Positions 34,108 through 44,009 of a DNA stretch of 64,000 bases are shown one piece after another. The translations under genes and the position numbers were made by a program. The DNA is from Streptomyces umbrinus (GTDB taxonomy: Bacteria > Actinomycetota > Actinomycetes > Streptomycetales > Streptomycetaceae): NCBI RefSeq assembly GCF_030817415.1, contig NZ_JAUSZI010000002.1, forward strand, positions 2,418,001 to 2,482,000, read 5' to 3'. How positions within the stretch are numbered: the stretch's first letter is position 1; every line of letters begins with the position of its first letter. The notes under the pieces are model-generated. The model searched no databases. It was not told the origin of the DNA and saw only the letters and a list, made by a program, of their open reading frames with translations.

Positions 34108-34356
34108 TTAATCAGCCGCGGCGGCGATGTTGACCCAGACGACTTGCCGCATCAGGTCGATGGCCAAGTTGCACATGGTGGCCGTGGCGCGGAGTGCGGC
34201 GCCGGTCCTCACCCCCGAGGAGTCATCGACGTAGGTCATCACCCTGACATGATGCAAGGCCTGTGATTCTGCACCGAACTGGGAGGCGTCGGCCTGGTTC
34301 GGGGTCAGTCTGGTGGTCGCGTAGACAGTCTTGGGTGCTGCTCTCGGCTCATACAA
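34108..34356 (-). pseudogene. ISAs1-family transposase, C-terminal relic
   Basis: The frame reads [19 protein letters not shown], then [20 protein letters not shown], then [17 protein letters not shown] and NIAAA. This is the recognisable end of an ISAs1 transposase (usual pattern: VTFDEDRSQVRTG, then LRNLAI). Divergence from the usual residues and the lack of any upstream part show decay. A stretch of about 300 bp to 34656 holds nothing recognisable. Confidence 0.75.
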
Positions 34357-34656
34357 GATTTTCGTAGCCGGTGATCATCCACAGGTCTTCCGCGCGGTCG
34401 CGGATTGGTCGGCGGGAGTGGGCTACGAGAAGGACCCGCTTGCGCAGCAGGGCGATTCCACCCCGGCACGCCCTCAGCCGACAACATCACACACTCAACA
34501 ACGCGACAACACCGAAAAGACGACGCGTAGTTATACTCTCTATTCGCAGTTCAGCGAGCTTCGAGTTGAGCGGGGGACCGGGGATCGTGGCACCAGGAGC
34601 GCAGCCAGGCCAGGTGATCGCCGGCCGACATCGTTCTGATCGACTGACTTGAGTTC

Positions 34657-35486
34657 GTGCAGGTGCGCAAGGCATACGGCGAGACCCTGCACGTCAAGGT
34701 AGCAGCCAAAGAGGTTCAGCTACGGCAGATGATCTCCACTACTGAGCAGGCCGAGGGGTTGTTGCGTGCCGAGCGAGAGGCTCGTAGAGCGGCCGCGCTG
34801 CGCGACCACGCGAACAGCGATGCTGTGCACGATGTGGCGATCGAAGGCGAGGGTTCCTTGACCGTGATGCAGTTAGTCGTCAGGCACGCGCTGGAGGACC
34901 GTCTCAACATGCAGGGACCGCTTTCCAACCTCGTAGCCGCGATGGTCGCCACTGAGTTGCTGAATACTTTGGGCGCGACGCATGCGGCCGGCATCGTGCG
35001 CTGGGATGTCAAACAGGCCAACGTGATGCTCTCTGACAACGGCGAGGTGCTGATCACCGACTTTCGGATCGCTACCCCCAGACTGACACCGCCGTGACCG
35101 CGACCGCGTTGGTGATCAGTTCGGCCGAGTACGTTGGTCCAAAGCACACCGAAGGAAGAAACGGCCAACCCGCCAGTCACCTTTTCCCTCTAGGAGCAAC
35201 CTTGTGTCGGCCAGTGCAGGGCATGTTGCCGTTCCTACGTGCCACCCCGGCCGCAACATTGATGGCCGTGCTGCCCTCCCCGCTCCGGCCGACGCAGCGC
35301 GCCGGTCGACTCCCACGGCTGATCACCGGATTACTGGATACGGCTCCGGACAACCGTCTGGCCATCGCTGAGGTGCTGACCTTGAGTAGCATGCCATCCT
35401 CTCCTGAAAGACCACCCAAAGTGGAGGAAAACAAGGTCACCGATAAACCGGGAAACCTCACAGAAGGGTTGGGGTACCGCGCGTGA
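34657..35486 (+). pseudogene. Decayed Ser/Thr protein kinase
   Basis: Two overlapping frames (34657-35097 and 35094-35486) together cover much of a kinase domain. The first reads VAAKEVQLRQMISTT, then AEREARRAAALRDH, then GIVRWDVKQANVMLSDNG and TDFRIA; the second continues SAEYVGPKHTEG and LITGLLDTAPDNRL. The glycine loop is missing, HRDxKxxN has become RWDVKQAN, DFG has become DFR, and APE has become GPK, so it is not a kinase. Its tail overlaps the TerD-like gene start by GTGA, a leftover of an original kinase-TerD operon. Confidence 0.75.
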
Positions 35487-36085
35487 CGCTTAAACTATCG
35501 AAGGGCCAGGCCATCGGCCTTGATAAGCCGGGTGGCGGCACTTTGACCGTGATTCGGATCGGGCTCGGCTGGCGGACCGCGTGGCGCCGCAGCATGTTGA
35601 GTAGGCGCCAGAAGATCAACCTGGACGCCTCGGCAGTGCTCTTTGCCGGCAGTCAACCCATCGACGTTGTGTTCTTCCTCCATCGCGTCAGCGACGATGG
35701 GTCGGTCCGACACATCGACGACTACCCCGTGGGCAACACGGACCGCGGCGGTGAGGGCAAAACGTTGCTGATTGACCTCGCGCGCATTCCGACTCACATC
35801 GACCAGATCGTGTTCACTGTGAACTCATGCTCCGACCAGACCATTCCGGCAGCGCAGACCGAGTTTTGTTGCCTCGTCGACGAAACCAACGGCCAGGAGC
35901 TGGCTCGATACACAGTCAGCGGCGGTGGCCGGCACACCGCTCGTGTCATGGCGAAGCTGCAACGGTTCAGGACCGGTTGGCAGATGACTGCTATCGGTGC
36001 CCCTGCCAACGGATGCAACTTCACGGACTTGATGCCGACGATCCTGCCGCACCTGTATCCCAGGGGTGTTTCAAAGCCCCGGTAA
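35483..36085 (+). CDS. TerD-family stress protein
   Basis: A 200-residue soluble protein from GTG 35483. It has the TerD pattern: LSKGQAIGLDKPGGGTLT, IGLGW, INLDASAVLFAG (Asp of the calcium site), VVFFLHRVSDDGSVRH, LIDLARIPTHIDQIVFTVN, and ARYTVSGGG. TerD proteins bind Ca and are linked to tellurite, phage and stress responses. Several positions differ from the usual strings (NLDAS for DLDAS; GGEGKTLLIDL), and its partner kinase is dead, so it may be drifting. The C-terminus GVSKPR is atypical. Confidence 0.75.
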   Translation: MTLKLSKGQAIGLDKPGGGTLTVIRIGLGWRTAWRRSMLSRRQKINLDASAVLFAGSQPIDVVFFLHRVSDDGSVRHIDDYPVGNTDRGGEGKTLLIDLARIPTHIDQIVFTVNSCSDQTIPAAQTEFCCLVDETNGQELARYTVSGGGRHTARVMAKLQRFRTGWQMTAIGAPANGCNFTDLMPTILPHLYPRGVSKPR

Positions 36086-36344
36086 CTATATAGAACGCCT
36101 GGTCAGGGGATGCTCAGCAGGTCCAGCGGCCGGTTGCCCGATCACGACTCGCCAGCAGCAGGCAACCTGAGGGGGCCTGAGCCCCTGCGGCAGCATCCCT
36201 GCCCGTCGGCCGGCGACGCCCGGCGCGGCCGCTTGGGGCAGCGAGTCGGTCAGGCCCCGACGTGCAGATACCGCAGCAGCGTGACTGCAGTGCGGTCACC
36301 GTCTTGCCCGGCCGACGAAAGATCCTGCAAGCGACAGTCGTAGC

Positions 36345-36625
36345 GGCACCCTGTTCGCTGCACTCGAGGTCGTCACCGGCAAAGTGATCGGATCTCTGCC
36401 CCGCAGGCATCGGGCTGAGGAGTTCAAGAAGTTCCTGGTCAAGCTCGACAGAGAGGTGCCTGACGAGCCGGATCTCCACCTCACCTGCGACATCTACGCC
36501 ACCCACAACGCCCCCGAGAGCTGGCCCCATCCCGGTTCCATCTGCACTTCGCACCGACTGGCTCGTTCGGGCTGAATCTCGTCGAACGATGGTTCGCCGA
36601 ACGGGCCGCAAATCAGATACGTGTC
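36345..36625 (+). pseudogene. IS630-family transposase relic
   Basis: The first frame reads GTLFAALEVVTGKVIGSL, then RAEEFKKFLVKLDREV and DLHLTCDIYATHN; a shift near 36520 gives FGLNLVERWFAERAANQIR. These are the second-Asp and Glu regions of an IS630 transposase (usual CDNYATHK and WLNLVERWF). CDIYATHN shows a lost catalytic neighbour, and the frame is broken, so it is inactive. It marks the left border of the NRPS cluster. Confidence 0.75.
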
Positions 36626-36663
36626 AGACCTGGTGCAAAGGTTCCGTACCGCTCGACCACCTG

Positions 36664-39600
36664 TCATTCAAGCGACAGCCGCTCGTTCAACACTGCAGCG
36701 ATCTGTTCCAACGCGGCACCCCGCAGCATGGAACCGTGCGCGCAGGGAATTCTGTGGACATCGATCTGTCCGCTGATGTACCTCCGCCAGGACTCGGGGG
36801 CAGGTGAGGTGTCCGGCTTCTCTCGCGTCGCCACAAACAGGAGCATGCCTCCGTCATGGACACCCCTCGACAAGGTTCCCGTCAAGGACATGTGCTCTAC
36901 GAAAACGCGGGCAATGGCACGGAGATCCATATCGGACATCCTTTGGAGGGGACTATCTTCCCGCTTGGCGAGAGCAATGAAGTCCTGCATCCTCAGCGGT
37001 TTCTCGGCTTCGCCTGGACCCAGTGCAATTCCCAAGGATGCAAGGAGGGCCTGCAGCGCCTCTGGGCTGTCGGCGGCTAAGCCCGTCTGCGTGTCCGCGA
37101 TATCCGCTGGGTACCCGTCAAGTACCGCGAGAAGACTGACCTGCTCCCCCGCGGCGCGGAGTTGCACCGAGATCTCGTGGGCCACGCCCGCCCCGAAAGA
37201 CCAGCCGAGAAGCCGATAGGGGCCGCGCTCCTGGACTGCTCTGATGAGCTCGACGTACTCATTCGAAATGCTCTCGATGCTCTCAGGACTCGATTCCATG
37301 TTAGATAGCATGGACGCCTGGAGGGCGTATAGAGGGACGTCCAGATGGGGGAGCAAGCCCGCATAGCTCCAGCCAATACCGGCGGCCGGATGAATGCAGA
37401 ATAGGGGGAGCTTGCTCCCCGTCGTCCGGAGCGGGAGCAGGGTGTCCAGGGCAGAAAAGCAATCCGCTGTGAGAGAGTCAGTAGCGCCTGTCTGTTCGAC
37501 TCGTCCAAGCAATGCTGCCAAACCCTCGACGGTTGGGTTCCGGTACAGCGAGCCGAGGCCAAGTTCCATTCCCAATTCCGAGCGGATGCGGTCGACAAGT
37601 CCAACCGCTAGGAGGGAATGTCCGCCCAGCTCGAAGAAGTTCTCGTCCACACCCACCTCGGAGAGTCTCAGCACGTCGGCGAACAGCCCTGCGAGAACCT
37701 CCTCACTGCGGAAGCGGGGCAGACGGCGCTCGCCGTCTGGGGCCGCCTGAACCGGTGCAGGAAGAGCGCGGCGATCAAGCTTCCCACTGGAGGTCAGGGG
37801 CAGTTGAGGAACGATCACGAACATAGCCGGAACCAGTGTGCTAGGAAGCACCTCGCTTGTCCGAGCCCGCAACGCTGAAAGGTCCACCTGGGTGGCCGCG
37901 GCGGGCACCACATAGGCGATGAGCCGCTGATCGCCGGGACGATCCTCGCGAACGGTTACTGCGGCCTGGTCGACGGCATCTTCTTCGGCCAGAACAGACT
38001 CGATCTCGCCAGGTTCAACTCTGACCCCACGGATCTTGAGTTGGTCGTCAGCCCTGCCTGTGTACTCGATCACACCATCCACCGTCGAGCGTGCGAGGTC
38101 GCCAGTGCGATACATCCGCGCGCCGTGTGGACCGAAGGGGTTTGCCACAAAACGCTCGGCAGTGAGCCCGGCGCGGTTGAGATAGCCTTGCGCCAGCTGT
38201 ACTCCCGCGAGGTAGAGTTCGCCCACCACTCCAGGCAGCGTCGGATGCAACTTCTCGTCCAGTACGTAGACCTGGGTGTTCGTGATGGGCCGGCCGATGG
38301 GCACGGTGATTCCGTCATCCTCGGGAAGGCACCGCCAGTGGGTGACGTCCACCGCCGCCTCGGTCGGTCCGTAGAGGTTGTGCAGCTCAGCGTCGAACAA
38401 TTGGAAGAAGCGCCGTGCCAGGCTTCCGGACAGCGCCTCTCCACTGCAGATCACGCGGCACAGCGTGCGGCTACGCGAAGCGTCCGAGGATCGCAGGAAG
38501 ACGTCGAGCATGGACGGCACGAAGTGGATGGTCGTCACCTGTTCCCGCTCGATAAGTGATGCCAAGTAGACCGGATCCTTGTGCCCGTCCGGCTTGGCGA
38601 CCACAAGCGTCGCGCCGACCATCAGAGGCCAGAAGAACTCCCACACGGATACATCGAAGCTGGACGGAGTCTTCTGCAGGACCCGGTCCCTGGGCTCGAG
38701 GGCGAACTGTCGCTGCATCCACAGGAGACGGTTCAGAATCCCCGCGTGGGTGATCTTCACCCCCTTGGGGCGGCCGGTCGAACCGGAGGTGTAGAGGATG
38801 TAGGCCAAATCGTCCGGCATCGGTCCGGGAAAAGGCGGCACATCGCCATCGGCGGCCAGCTCGTCCATCAACGTGGTATAAGACTCGGGCGTCAGCAGGA
38901 ATCCCGGATCGGCGTCGGACAACACCGCTTCTGTCCGAGAAGGCGGATCGCCCGGATCCAGGGGAAGGTAGGCCGCGCCCGCAAGCTGAACCGCGTGAAC
39001 CGCGATCACCAGTTTGCAGCAGCGAGGCATCGCGATGGCCACCAGCGCGCCACGATCGATCCCTCGTCTCTGCAGTGCCCGTGCCAGGCGCCGGACCTTG
39101 GTGCGGAGTTCCGCGTACGACACGCGTGTGTCCCCGCAGACCAGTGCCGTGCGCTCCGGGGTGAGCCCTGCCTGTGCCTCGAAGGCATCGGGCAAGGTCA
39201 TAGTCGGCAGCGACTCCTCATCGCCATTCCACACATCCAGCAGCCGCTGTCGTTGAGCTGCTGGGAGCACCTCCAAATCAGTGATGGCCCGTTCGGGGTC
39301 CTCGACTGCAGACTCCAGCACACGCAGCAGGGCGGCAACGAGGCTCTCAACTGTGGACCGGTCAAACAGATCGACCGTGTATTCGACGGAGCCAGTCAGG
39401 CCGGCCGGCCGATGGTCCTCTGTTCTCTGCTCCGTGAAGTACACGGAGAGGTCGAACTTCGCGGTGCTCGAAAGCACCGGCTCGGGCGCAACCGCCACAC
39501 CATCAAGACGCAGCTCGGCCTCAGGGTTGTTCTGCAGGAGCAGAAACACCTGAAAGAGGGGATGCCGGGCGCTGTCCCGAGTGGGCCTCAGGTGTTCGAT

Positions 39601-41148
39601 GAGGCTCTGGAAGGGAACGTCCTGGTGCTCAAATGCCGCCAAATCGAGATCCCGGACGCGGGTGAGCAGCTCGCTGAAAGATGGGTCACCGGACGTGTCG
39701 GTGCGGAGCACGATCGTGTTGACGAAGAACCCGACCAGATCGTCGAGTTCGGAAGTGTTTCGGCCGGACACGGCCGAACCGATGGGCAAATCCGTCCCCG
39801 CGCCGATTCTGGTGAGGAGTGTCGCCAAGCCGGCGTGCAGCACCATGAAGAGCGTCATATCGTTGGCACGCGCCACCTTGACCAGGCGCGAGTGCAGCGC
39901 CGCCCCGATCGAAAACGGCACTGTGCCGCCCGCGTAGGTGGGCTCTGCCGGACGCTTACGAGCCGTAGGAAGCGGTAGTTCCTCTGGAGCACCCTTCATA
40001 GTCTCGCGCCAGAAGGCAAGCTGCCTGGAGAGCGGACTCAGCGGGTCGGAGGCGCGGCCGAGCAGCTCCCTCTGCCACACCGAGTAATCCAAGTACCGCA
40101 CTGGAAGGGGCTTCCAGTGCGGACGGCGGCCCACCGTGCGCGCTGTATAGGCGGAACCGAGGTCGGCGATCAGAGGCTGCATCGACCAGCCATCGCACGC
40201 TATGTGATGGACAGTCAGTACAAGGACGTGCTCGTTCGGAGCGAGGCGCAGGAGCACGCAGTGCACCGGAAGCCCGGCGTCTAGCCGGAACACGCCGCCA
40301 GCGGCTTCCGCTATGCGCCGGGACACTTCATCCGCGCCGCAGGTGACGACCTCGAGCACGGGTGTTGCCCGCTCGGCCGGGAGGACGCGCTGGACGGCAT
40401 CGCCGTCATGCACCTCGTACACCGTTCGGAGGGTTTCGTGCCGGGCCACCACGTAGCCCAGAGCGGCCCGAAGCGCCTCGATGTCGAGCTCACCGCGCAG
40501 CCGGAACGCCTCCGTCACGTTGTACGTGGAGCTCGGCCCCTCCAGTTGGCCGAGAAGCCACATGCGCTGCTGGGCGAACGACAGCGGTGCGACATCTCCG
40601 CGCACAACCGGTCCGAGCCGAGGCTCAGTGGGATCCGTTCCATCATGCGATGCGATCTGTTCCAGCAGCCCAGCGACCGTGGGCGAACGGAACAGGTCGC
40701 GCAACGCCAGGTCCACACCGAACTCCGACCGTACGCGACTGATCAGCCTTGCTGCCAGCAGGGACTGGCCGCCGAGTTCGAAGAAGTCGTCTTCGGTTCC
40801 CACCCCGGCCAAGCCGAGCAGGTCGGCAAAGATGCGGCGGAGGCGCTCCTCGTCCGACTCCGTGAAAGCTTTCCAGGCCGATTTTCGATGCGGGACCTCC
40901 GAACGCTCCTCACTTTGCCGATCCCCCTCATCGGGTGCCGCAGCCAGTACCGCCTCCGGCACGGGAATCTTCCTTGACCCGGTTCCGTCTGTCTCGACGT
41001 ATTGAAGGCATGCTGCCCAGGAGTCGTCTGTATAGACGGCGTGCCAGCCCACCGGAACTGCGAATCCTGTCGGCCAGAGTGAGTAGTCACCCTGTCTATT
41101 TGCGAGTACCGAGTACTTTATGTCTTCCTTCTCAAACGGGCTAGGCAT
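36664..41148 (-). CDS. NRPS: MbtH-PCP-C-A(Ser)-PCP-TE
   Basis: 1494 residues. MbtH-like domain 1-60 (SLWPTGFAVPVGW, then ACLQYVE); PCP1 95-165 with phosphopantetheine Ser129 (FFELGGQS); condensation domain 186-620 with HHIACDG at 314-320; adenylation domain 645-1140 with YTSGSTGRPKG and a manually read specificity code DVWHISLVDK, nearly the serine code of EntF-type domains; PCP2 with Ser1178; type I thioesterase 1235-1494 with GWSFG, nucleophile Ser1317. It would load Ser, condense it with the chain on PCP1 and release the product. PCP1 has no adenylation domain of its own and must be loaded in trans, perhaps by the lone A protein. The MbtH fusion is unusual; these are normally separate proteins. 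Confidence 0.93.
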   Translation of the reverse strand: MPSPFEKEDIKYSVLANRQGDYSLWPTGFAVPVGWHAVYTDDSWAACLQYVETDGTGSRKIPVPEAVLAAAPDEGDRQSEERSEVPHRKSAWKAFTESDEERLRRIFADLLGLAGVGTEDDFFELGGQSLLAARLISRVRSEFGVDLALRDLFRSPTVAGLLEQIASHDGTDPTEPRLGPVVRGDVAPLSFAQQRMWLLGQLEGPSSTYNVTEAFRLRGELDIEALRAALGYVVARHETLRTVYEVHDGDAVQRVLPAERATPVLEVVTCGADEVSRRIAEAAGGVFRLDAGLPVHCVLLRLAPNEHVLVLTVHHIACDGWSMQPLIADLGSAYTARTVGRRPHWKPLPVRYLDYSVWQRELLGRASDPLSPLSRQLAFWRETMKGAPEELPLPTARKRPAEPTYAGGTVPFSIGAALHSRLVKVARANDMTLFMVLHAGLATLLTRIGAGTDLPIGSAVSGRNTSELDDLVGFFVNTIVLRTDTSGDPSFSELLTRVRDLDLAAFEHQDVPFQSLIEHLRPTRDSARHPLFQVFLLLQNNPEAELRLDGVAVAPEPVLSSTAKFDLSVYFTEQRTEDHRPAGLTGSVEYTVDLFDRSTVESLVAALLRVLESAVEDPERAITDLEVLPAAQRQRLLDVWNGDEESLPTMTLPDAFEAQAGLTPERTALVCGDTRVSYAELRTKVRRLARALQRRGIDRGALVAIAMPRCCKLVIAVHAVQLAGAAYLPLDPGDPPSRTEAVLSDADPGFLLTPESYTTLMDELAADGDVPPFPGPMPDDLAYILYTSGSTGRPKGVKITHAGILNRLLWMQRQFALEPRDRVLQKTPSSFDVSVWEFFWPLMVGATLVVAKPDGHKDPVYLASLIEREQVTTIHFVPSMLDVFLRSSDASRSRTLCRVICSGEALSGSLARRFFQLFDAELHNLYGPTEAAVDVTHWRCLPEDDGITVPIGRPITNTQVYVLDEKLHPTLPGVVGELYLAGVQLAQGYLNRAGLTAERFVANPFGPHGARMYRTGDLARSTVDGVIEYTGRADDQLKIRGVRVEPGEIESVLAEEDAVDQAAVTVREDRPGDQRLIAYVVPAAATQVDLSALRARTSEVLPSTLVPAMFVIVPQLPLTSSGKLDRRALPAPVQAAPDGERRLPRFRSEEVLAGLFADVLRLSEVGVDENFFELGGHSLLAVGLVDRIRSELGMELGLGSLYRNPTVEGLAALLGRVEQTGATDSLTADCFSALDTLLPLRTTGSKLPLFCIHPAAGIGWSYAGLLPHLDVPLYALQASMLSNMESSPESIESISNEYVELIRAVQERGPYRLLGWSFGAGVAHEISVQLRAAGEQVSLLAVLDGYPADIADTQTGLAADSPEALQALLASLGIALGPGEAEKPLRMQDFIALAKREDSPLQRMSDMDLRAIARVFVEHMSLTGTLSRGVHDGGMLLFVATREKPDTSPAPESWRRYISGQIDVHRIPCAHGSMLRGAALEQIAAVLNERLSLE

Positions 41149-42442
41149 TGCCTCGCTCCATCAGTGAACGCCGAAATTTATCAAGGAATACCCTAGTCTC
41201 CTGAAGGAATTGTGCTTCGCCCTCGTTGCTCAACCCATCCATCTCCTTGCGCAAGCTCAGCTGGCAGCACAACAGGTCGTTCGATCTTCCTGTCTGGAAA
41301 TAGAGCGGATATCCGAGATCCCGTCCATCGGATCGAACCTGGATTTCACTCTCATGACTGGTGTATCCGCCCGCGGCCGGCATCGCCGGGCTCTGATCGA
41401 AATTGAAGATGTAGTCGAAGCCGTCGCCGTTGCCGTAACGTCCGTACTTCTGCGCGAGCGGCTCCACGTCGTCGACGTCGAATGAACCGTGCCGATAGGC
41501 CAGCAATGTCTTCCAGTAGACCTGGCGGGCAAACGTATCGAAGTCGCTCTTCCCGTCCACCTCGGCCAGGTAGGGAACCAGCTGGTTCTGCGAAGCCACC
41601 AGGGTTCGGGACGCGGGATCGTTCCGGTTCCCCGCCATCAGCCCGATCAGAAGGCGTTCCTCGCCCGTCTGCTCGGCAAGTGTTTCGCACAGTACGGCGA
41701 GGAGGACACTGTGCAGGGAGATATCGAGTCGGTCCGCGAGGGCGTTGGCAGCGTGGAGTGCGGGCGCCGATCGCAGAGTGCCGGAGAACATTGCCGCTCG
41801 GGGGCCGGCAGGCGGGAGAGGAGGAGGCGCTGCCTTCAGGGTCCTTCGCCAGTGCTCGACCGCGGTGGCTCTGCGTGCGGCCCATGCTTTGGACTGCTGG
41901 GTCTCCGCAACGGCGCGGGGTGTAGCGGCCGCCGCTTCGAAGGGCCTACCCGCGAGAAGCGAGCACAGGTCGTCGTGGAGGAGCCCGAGCGACACACGGT
42001 CGGCTGCCATGTGATGAACGCTCAAGCAGAGATGGTGCGGCTTACCGTCCTGGCAGAGGGCCACCGCGCGCCAGAGGAAGTCGGACGCCAGATCGAAGGG
42101 CTGGGAGGCGAGACCTGCCGCCACCTCTGCCGCCTTCTGCTCCGCTTCCCCGCCAACCTCCAGCGGCTCCAGGCGGATGAGACCGGAGGCCCAGACCTCC
42201 TGCTCGATGCCGCGCGGTCCCGACCTGCGGAATTTGGTCCGAAGCGACTCATGCCGCTCCGCCAAGAGGGAGAGAGCTGTCTCCAGGTCGGCCACTGAGT
42301 GTGCTCCGGGTAGCGCCCAAGATCGATGGAGATTCGCCACGCTGAGTTTCTCAGAGCTCAGGCCTTGAATGGATCTCCAGAGTGACAGCTGGCCGAATGT
42401 CAGAGGAGCGACAGCGATGATGGACATGGCATGCACACTCAC
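41141..42442 (-). CDS. Stand-alone condensation-domain protein
   Basis: 433 residues covering one condensation domain and nothing else. The active-site motif is HHMAADR, so the catalytic His-His and Asp are kept but the usual Gly after Asp is Arg. The N-terminal motif is APLTFGQLSLWRS, and later NQLVPYLAEVD and FDVDDVEPLA mark the second half. It would form a peptide bond between free-standing carrier proteins. The stop overlaps the start of the terminal synthetase by 8 bases. The GTG start at 42442 overlaps the preceding transporter stop; other starts at 42436 or 42427 are possible. Confidence 0.85.
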   Translation of the reverse strand: MSVHAMSIIAVAPLTFGQLSLWRSIQGLSSEKLSVANLHRSWALPGAHSVADLETALSLLAERHESLRTKFRRSGPRGIEQEVWASGLIRLEPLEVGGEAEQKAAEVAAGLASQPFDLASDFLWRAVALCQDGKPHHLCLSVHHMAADRVSLGLLHDDLCSLLAGRPFEAAAATPRAVAETQQSKAWAARRATAVEHWRRTLKAAPPPLPPAGPRAAMFSGTLRSAPALHAANALADRLDISLHSVLLAVLCETLAEQTGEERLLIGLMAGNRNDPASRTLVASQNQLVPYLAEVDGKSDFDTFARQVYWKTLLAYRHGSFDVDDVEPLAQKYGRYGNGDGFDYIFNFDQSPAMPAAGGYTSHESEIQVRSDGRDLGYPLYFQTGRSNDLLCCQLSLRKEMDGLSNEGEAQFLQETRVFLDKFRRSLMERGNA

Positions 42443-43215
42443 ATTTCATCGAGAACGGCATGGCGACGACTGCTCTGCTCAAGGAGCCTCAGCGTCGCAA
42501 GCGCCATGGCCAGATACGCCAACGCCTTGAGAAGCTCAAGGAACATGAGCCATCCGGCTCCTGCAGTTCCAGCGAGCACGTCTCGGGCTGCCTGGAGTCC
42601 GTGTGTTATCGGCATGAGTAGGCCCATTGCTTCGAGCCAGCCCGGCAGGCTCTCGCGAGGCACGTTGACACCGCAGACCAATAGCATGAAATAGGAGGTA
42701 AGGTTCGCGATCAGGATCGCTTCCCGCGTTCGCAGGCCTATGGCGCCGATAAGCAGACCGAAGGCACTGCAGGAGGTCGCCGTCACGAGGACCGCTCCGG
42801 CGAGTTGCGGAAGCCGGGCCCAGGGCAGCTCCACTCCAGCGACGAGCGTGCCGAAAGCGAACATGACGACGGAGGTAAGGAACCCGATCAGGACCGCAGG
42901 AACGACCCGGCCCAGGAACATGATGCCCCTTCGGGCTGGAGTGGCGAGCACCGCGGTCAGGGTTCCGCTCAACCGCTCCCCTTGAATGGACATAGCCGGT
43001 GCGAACAGGCCTGCTATGGCACAAGCATGAAGGGCGTTGCCTACGGCGTAGTAGGCGACCGGATGAGAACCCACGTAGTGGCCGAGATGGACGAACCAGA
43101 TCAGTTGCACGGTAGGCACACCGATGACGGTGGGAAAGAACGCCGACGGCCGCATCCATCGGAACAGGGCCATGTGGGAGCGCCAGCCGGCCACAAAGAA
43201 CAATCGAAGGGTCAC
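42439..43215 (-). CDS. ABC-2-type exporter permease (second subunit)
   Basis: 258 residues from GTG 43215, chosen because it overlaps the stop of the first permease gene (GTGA); the frame extends to 43251. It has six hydrophobic spans (for example VLIGFLTSVVMFAFGTLV and ILIANLTSYFMLLVCGV) and the ABC-2 landmark GVNVPRESLPGWLEAMGLLMPITHG. With the other permease and the ATPase it forms an exporter, probably for the peptide product or self-resistance. Confidence 0.85.
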   Translation of the reverse strand: MTLRLFFVAGWRSHMALFRWMRPSAFFPTVIGVPTVQLIWFVHLGHYVGSHPVAYYAVGNALHACAIAGLFAPAMSIQGERLSGTLTAVLATPARRGIMFLGRVVPAVLIGFLTSVVMFAFGTLVAGVELPWARLPQLAGAVLVTATSCSAFGLLIGAIGLRTREAILIANLTSYFMLLVCGVNVPRESLPGWLEAMGLLMPITHGLQAARDVLAGTAGAGWLMFLELLKALAYLAMALATLRLLEQSSRRHAVLDEM

Positions 43216-44009
43216 TGAAGCGCCAGTGTTCCGCTGGAGCGTGCCAACCACTCGAACCTCCTTAGCAGGATAAGTGTGACCCCGGCGTAGAGAGCGGAGA
43301 GGAGTGAACAGATCAACACAGCCGAAAGCGTGCCGCCTCCACCCGTCGCGGAGCGCATTACCGCCTTCACACCCCAGGACGGTGCCAGCACATCGGAGAT
43401 GTACTGCACCGGTGCAGGCAGTGAACTCACTGGCACGAGAACGCCGCTTAGCATCCAGATCGGATACTCGAAGAAGTTCGCCAGGGACTGCGCCGTGGGA
43501 TAGAGGATGAAGGCCGAGGCCAGCAGCAGCCCCAGCAGTCCCAGTGAGACCACAGTGACCAGCAGGGCGACCGCGAAGAGCGCTGGGCTCGCCAGCTCCA
43601 GTGGCATGCCGAAGAAGAGCACGCTCCAGACCAGGGTGGCTCCGAGCGAGTAGATCCCCATCGAGGCAGTGGCGAGCGCGAAAGGCAGGCAGAACAAGAG
43701 CGTGGGAGCGGGGCAGGCGACTAGGGGTTCAAGTACCTGCATGAAGCGAAGCCGGTTGATGGCGCTTCCGGATCCCATCAGCGTGGTGGACCACATGCCC
43801 ATCAGGCCGGCGCTCAGCGCGATAGCGAGCGGGCCCTCCGAGCGGTTTGAACCGGTGAACATATAGTGCGCAAGCGAGGCGAACACCAACGGGAGAATCA
43901 CGGCTGTGACCAGGTAGAGCCGGGACCGCATCAGTTGGCGGAGCTCCAACAGCCACCCCCGCGAGAGGATCAGCAGCGAGCTGATGACGCGTCGGGTCAG
44001 GACGTCCAT
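43212..44009 (-). CDS. ABC-2-type exporter permease (first subunit)
   Basis: 265 residues with six predicted membrane spans (LYLVTAVILPLVFASLAHYM, LGLLGLLLASAFILY and others) and the ABC-2 signature PIWMLSGVLVPVSSLPAPVQ. The start ATG 44009 lies within the end of the ATPase gene, so the three exporter genes are translationally linked. It is not closely similar to the second permease, so the pore is probably a heterodimer. Confidence 0.85.
   Translation of the reverse strand: MDVLTRRVISSLLILSRGWLLELRQLMRSRLYLVTAVILPLVFASLAHYMFTGSNRSEGPLAIALSAGLMGMWSTTLMGSGSAINRLRFMQVLEPLVACPAPTLLFCLPFALATASMGIYSLGATLVWSVLFFGMPLELASPALFAVALLVTVVSLGLLGLLLASAFILYPTAQSLANFFEYPIWMLSGVLVPVSSLPAPVQYISDVLAPSWGVKAVMRSATGGGGTLSAVLICSLLSALYAGVTLILLRRFEWLARSSGTLALQ

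Noticed and set aside
38581..39978. 465-residue plus-strand open frame
   Set aside because: Antisense to the C and A domains of the terminal NRPS; no domain.
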